Of a DNA stretch of 64,000 nucleotides, positions 60,701 through 64,000 are shown piece by piece (position 1 is the first letter of the stretch; each line of letters opens with the position of its first letter). The notes beneath the pieces were generated by a model. It was not told the origin of the DNA. It did no database searches and saw nothing but the letters and a program-made list of their open reading frames with translations. The translations under genes were made by a program, and so were the position numbers. The DNA is from Echinococcus granulosus (Eukaryota; Platyhelminthes; Cestoda; Cyclophyllidea; Taeniidae). The DNA lies in contig NW_020170408.1 in NCBI RefSeq assembly GCF_000524195.1, positions 349,085 to 413,084 of the forward strand, written 5' to 3'.

Positions 60701-63513
60701 CCCCCATTTTTACCGCCTCATTTGACAAACTGAATAGGCGGCTAATTCCACTTCCATTTCAATGATTAGGTAAGTTCAATGCAGTTAAGCTTGATTAATA
60801 AAGTGTAAAAGAAATCAAAGCCTAGTAAACATTTAAAAAGGCTATCAAGCACGCCATTCTCAGGGTTTCTCTTATAGTAGCGGAACTTGATAGTGCCACT
60901 TCCAGATTCTCAGCTTTGAATGTAGTTCTGGGAGAAAAGCGAGTTCTTCAACGCAGATTGCCTGTTTAAAGTTCAAATATTTTACAAGGCTGAGCTGCAT
61001 GTACTTCCTGCAAGGCAGTTTTGGACCCTCCACAACTACTGCGTCTTTAAAGAAAATAACGCATAAGTTTATCCCAAAGAAGACCGTATATCTTATTCAT
61101 TTTAGAGCCTTTGCTCTCCTTGTCTCACCCATCATATCCTCCTCTTCACGGAGCGTGGGATACGAGCTCGCTCGCCTCAAGGGCTTGGTTAAACGGGTTT
61201 CCAAAGGCACACAAGCTCTACGTCAAACTGATTGAATAACAGGCGGAGAAGGCGCGATTTGCGGTGGGAGAGCAGAGTCAGGTGAGGTAAAAGTTTATCA
61301 GCCCTCCGCCCTCCCGCCTTCCCATTTTGAAGTAGATGTGGCATAATACATTATTCTAGGGCATGCTATTCGAGGAATCGGTGCTGTTGGATTGCCGTAT
61401 CGGCTTGCACGGAGTAGGAATATCTCTGCCTTAAGGAATGGTTAACCTTCAAAGAGGCAATTCTTGACAAAGAATTGACTCCATCTTCTAAGAAGTTATT
61501 CAGCGAATTTGAGGAGCAGCTTCCCCATCTCTAAAGACGACTAAGTTCAGATTGGTAGAGCCAACAAATTCGATCACTACAAGTCTCCGTCCAGATGGAC
61601 TGACCATCCTCTCAGAAAAAAACCAGGGCAACATCTTTACGAGACTTCTACCCTCCACGCGTTACCAGCCTAAACTTCTTATCGCCTGACAATATTTTAG
61701 CCGTGAAAACTTAAAAAGATATAGCAATTTTGACCTTTTGCGTAAAGGAAATACTACTTACTTATTAAAAAGTACTATGTCCGGTTTCCAGACTTTATTG
61801 TGGGGCACACGAATCACCTTCAGACCGCCATACTTTGCAGGATCCCACGTCAGTTGATAATCCCGCCACACCTTGAGTTGGAGAGGAAAATCAAAAATGA
61901 GAGGTTAAATTGAGCCAATGAATGTGACTTCCTACTGACCCGAGCCGGAGCAAAGAATTCGTGGACCATCGTCCCCACCCAAGACAGTTAAATGTTTTCT
62001 CGCTATTCAGGAAGAGAGAAAGATGCTAAGTCAACCAACTTTACGCTGCGTGGTGTCTCACACTGCCTCCTCTCCACCATTCTTGCCACCTACTCCTCAA
62101 GGCATTGGCGGAGAGGTGGTACATTGGGTTGTGCCTCTGTTACATCTATCCCACCTGGAGGGGACGACTTCTCCGATATGTGGTCCTACGCCATTTTTTT
62201 CCCACTAGTTTTGAGAGAGGTGGTTGTGGCTTAGCCCCAGTCAAGTATTACTGCAGGAAGAAGGCGAGATTTATTCCAGGTGACCAGTTTCCTGGACATC
62301 GGAGCATAGCCTTCGGCAATGGGAGCCCCGCAAATGGCGCCGACGCCCAGCTACACCCCGAGAAGGATGTCCATAGACAACCTGGTACTTTTGGCAAGTC
62401 ATTACAGATTAGATGACATCAACACAGCAAGGTCTGTCAAAGATGTCAAGAGATTTTGTGGTCACCTGTCAAAAGCTGTCAACCCAGCCGTAAGCGCATA
62501 TTGGCACTACGAAGAATGTCAATGTTGGCTATTTGCCTATTTATTATATTCATTAAAAATTTGTTGTTAAATGGCTTCAAATCATTTTTTTGCATTTTAT
62601 TTTTATAAATGGAGACATTTACTTACCATCGGTAACCAGACGTTGCTTTTCATGACTTGTCGGCGTTCATCCTAAATAAAACAACAAAAGTGACATCCCA
62701 CCATTTATTGTTACAAAAAAGCAAGATGTTGACAAAAAAAATGAATTTTTATCACAGCGTCGATACAGAGCACAAAATCCTTTCGTTGCCGTGGTTTCGG
62801 AGACGCTCCCGTTGTGAAGCCAACATGATAAAGTCTTTGTCCGAATAATTAACTCTCTTGAAAGTGCTACAACACAATTTTATTTTACGAGTATTCCCTT
62901 GCCTTTGCTCTACTGTCGAGTTGACTGCGGCGGACTTTTTGTCAAGTGGGTGAAAGGGAAAAAGTAAATCTCCCTTTTACATTTTTAAATAAAAAGAATT
63001 TTGTTCCAAGGCAGTACTAGCATCGCAAATTTAATCCGCACAAATTCGCGAAGGCTTGGGGAGAATGACAACTGTGCGAGTCATTTGTCTAATTGCCTCC
63101 GCCCTCGTGCGGAAGGCGCTTCAGCTCATCCTTCGCGAATTCCTCCTCCTTCCAGCGCTACAAATCAAATGCTAAATTCCCATTTTGCCTCCTCGAGACA
63201 TCTACTTATCAGCCTACAGCAGGAGGAGATGCTTTAAGCCCGTTCAAAGTGGTACAACGCTTGTTTAAATGCGCTCTTAGCAGCGATGCCGGTTTTGGTG
63301 GCACGAGAAGGAAGGTAGGGGGGGGGGGGGGGGTAACCTGGCCGAGGAAACTTACAATGTGTATGAGCTTAATCATACAGAGGCCGAGATTGACTCGTAG
63401 CGCCTCTGAGATATTTGCAACCGGGCGAATTAACGGATTGTAGCCTTGTTTGTGGAAGAGGTAATTCACCAATTCAAACTCCTGCTCGGAGGCGATCTTC
63501 TTCTGTGCCACAA
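54706..63513 (-). CDS. Nicotinic acetylcholine receptor subunit, non-alpha type (5' incomplete)
   Basis: This is a Cys-loop ligand-gated channel subunit of the plasma membrane. Minus-strand exons: 63513-63356, 62671-62627 (the conserved 45-nt exon), 61871-61762, 59150-58970, 57070-56036, 54879-54706. All join in phase and end KRT, stop. Landmarks in order: loop D region [15 protein letters not shown]; loop [13 protein letters not shown] (F where alpha subunits have Y); Cys-loop of 13 residues between C(AIDV) and (EQE)C; loop B GSWAFD; loop C lacks the vicinal cysteines, so this is not an alpha subunit. M1 is followed by DAGEK, the intermediate-ring glutamate kept as in cation channels. M2 runs [20 protein letters not shown] with lysine where glutamate is usual (SEI). 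M3, an intracellular loop of about 190 residues and M4 ([11 protein letters not shown]) follow. The signal-peptide exon was not found and is probably beyond 64000. The 5' acceptor could also be at 63502. Confidence 0.92.
54880..56035. other. nAChR last intron
   Basis: This is an intron of 1156 bases between the intracellular-loop exon and the M4 exon. No other gene is seen. Confidence 0.8.
57071..58969. other. nAChR intron
   Basis: This is an intron of 1899 bases, AT-rich, with no nested gene seen. Confidence 0.8.
59151..61761. other. nAChR intron
   Basis: This is the largest intron of the gene at 2.6 kb. It splits an Asn codon of the NNADG motif. It contains palindrome copy 4 at 60559-60580. 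No nested gene is seen. Confidence 0.75.
60559..60580. repeat. Palindromic motif, copy 4
   Basis: GGCGTCACGTATATGTGACG then CC: a 22-base palindrome with one mismatched pair, within an nAChR intron. Confidence 0.75.
61872..62626. other. nAChR intron
   Basis: This is an intron of 755 bases with no distinctive content. Confidence 0.75.
62672..63355. other. nAChR intron
   Basis: This is an intron of 684 bases that starts close to a 16-base G run (63318-63333). Confidence 0.75.
63318..63333 (+). repeat. Poly-G run of 16
   Basis: This is an uninterrupted G homopolymer in the first visible nAChR intron, 23 bases from the splice donor. Its length is prone to assembly error. Confidence 0.9.
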
Positions 63514-64000
63514 CTAGAAGGTGACGGAGTTCGTAGGAGGCAAAATGAACTTTTCAAAGAGAACTTAAAGCATCTTAGCAGGATAAAATATCCAGATTTG
63601 GCGCTTATTACAAATGAGCTAATAAAACCAGATCCAGAAGTACATTTTTCAGTTTTTGAGTATTTCCTTAATTTTTGACATTTCCAACTATCTTTGGTCT
63701 TTTATTTGACCTTTAAATTGGTGGAGAGGTCAAGTGAAATAATGAGCGTTGAAGATCAACTATGACAGTGCAAAATTTCTTGTTTAAATCGACCCAACAG
63801 CTGACGGGCAATTTGTCAGCCTGAAAGTTTTCTTCTAAAGATTCAGATAGTATATATTTGTAAAGTCCCTTTAATAATTTAATACTAACTAGCTTATAAA
63901 TTAGCCAAAAGTTTATAAAGATATGGCTTTAGGAGTCACGATAACTCCTGCCCTGATCGCTTCTGTTTCCATTTTTCTCGCCCGTTCCCCACTGTCCATT
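63514..64000. other. 5' intron or flank of the nAChR gene
   Basis: No signal-peptide exon is visible on the minus strand here. The only nearby minus-strand ATG (METEAIRAG, near 63971) is not hydrophobic and soon hits a stop. The first coding exon is therefore probably outside the window. Confidence 0.5.

Overview
This window looks like nuclear DNA of a parasitic flatworm, most likely a tapeworm. The evidence is spliced animal-type genes with very short introns (37 and 40 bp beside introns over 1 kb), AT-rich gene-poor spacers, simple-sequence tracts, and orthologues of animal genes. There is no bacterial-style gene packing and no operon. The clade is an inference from gene structure and was not tested by a search.

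Layout from left to right. Positions 1-6092 are mostly non-coding, with one orphan C-terminal coding exon on the minus strand (2895-3128) and one copy of a dispersed repeat near 4.9 kb. At 6.1-14.3 kb there is a head-to-head pair: a CPPED1-type metallophosphatase (minus) and a complete twelve-exon DNA/RNA topoisomerase III beta (plus), sharing a spacer of about 0.74 kb. At 15.7-17.0 kb there are two single-exon minus-strand genes: a secreted C-type-lectin-like protein and a small basic tail-anchored protein. At 18.0-26.0 kb there is a plus-strand single-pass receptor with a divergent CUB-like ectodomain, one canonical LDL-receptor class A module, a transmembrane segment split by an intron, and two alternative cytoplasmic tails. 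At 27.3-41.9 kb (possibly to 45.8 kb) there is a long minus-strand gene for an unrecognised Ser/Pro/Gly-rich protein that ends in a coiled coil. A two-exon Ly6/CD59-type GPI-anchored protein lies on the opposite strand at 42.1-42.7 kb. From 45.8 to 54.7 kb I see no confident gene, only simple repeats and a GC-rich patch near 52 kb. At 54.7-63.5 kb there is a minus-strand nicotinic acetylcholine receptor subunit of the non-alpha type; its signal-peptide exon probably lies beyond the right edge.

The genes do not form a pathway. Several encode surface or secreted products (lectin-like, CUB/LDLa receptor, Ly6/CD59-like, nAChR). Topoisomerase III beta and CPPED1 are housekeeping functions that may share a promoter region. 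The feature least explained by the genes is a near-identical 16-22 bp palindrome (core GTCACATATATGTGAC) that occurs four times, at 23.7, 32.6, 45.9 and 60.6 kb, always outside coding exons.

Exon boundaries were set by hand from GT/AG sites, reading phase and family conservation. Totals and phases were checked for CPPED1, TOP3B, the Ly6/CD59-like gene, the nAChR exons and the coiled-coil gene. The 5' ends of the CUB/LDLa gene and of the coiled-coil gene are uncertain.
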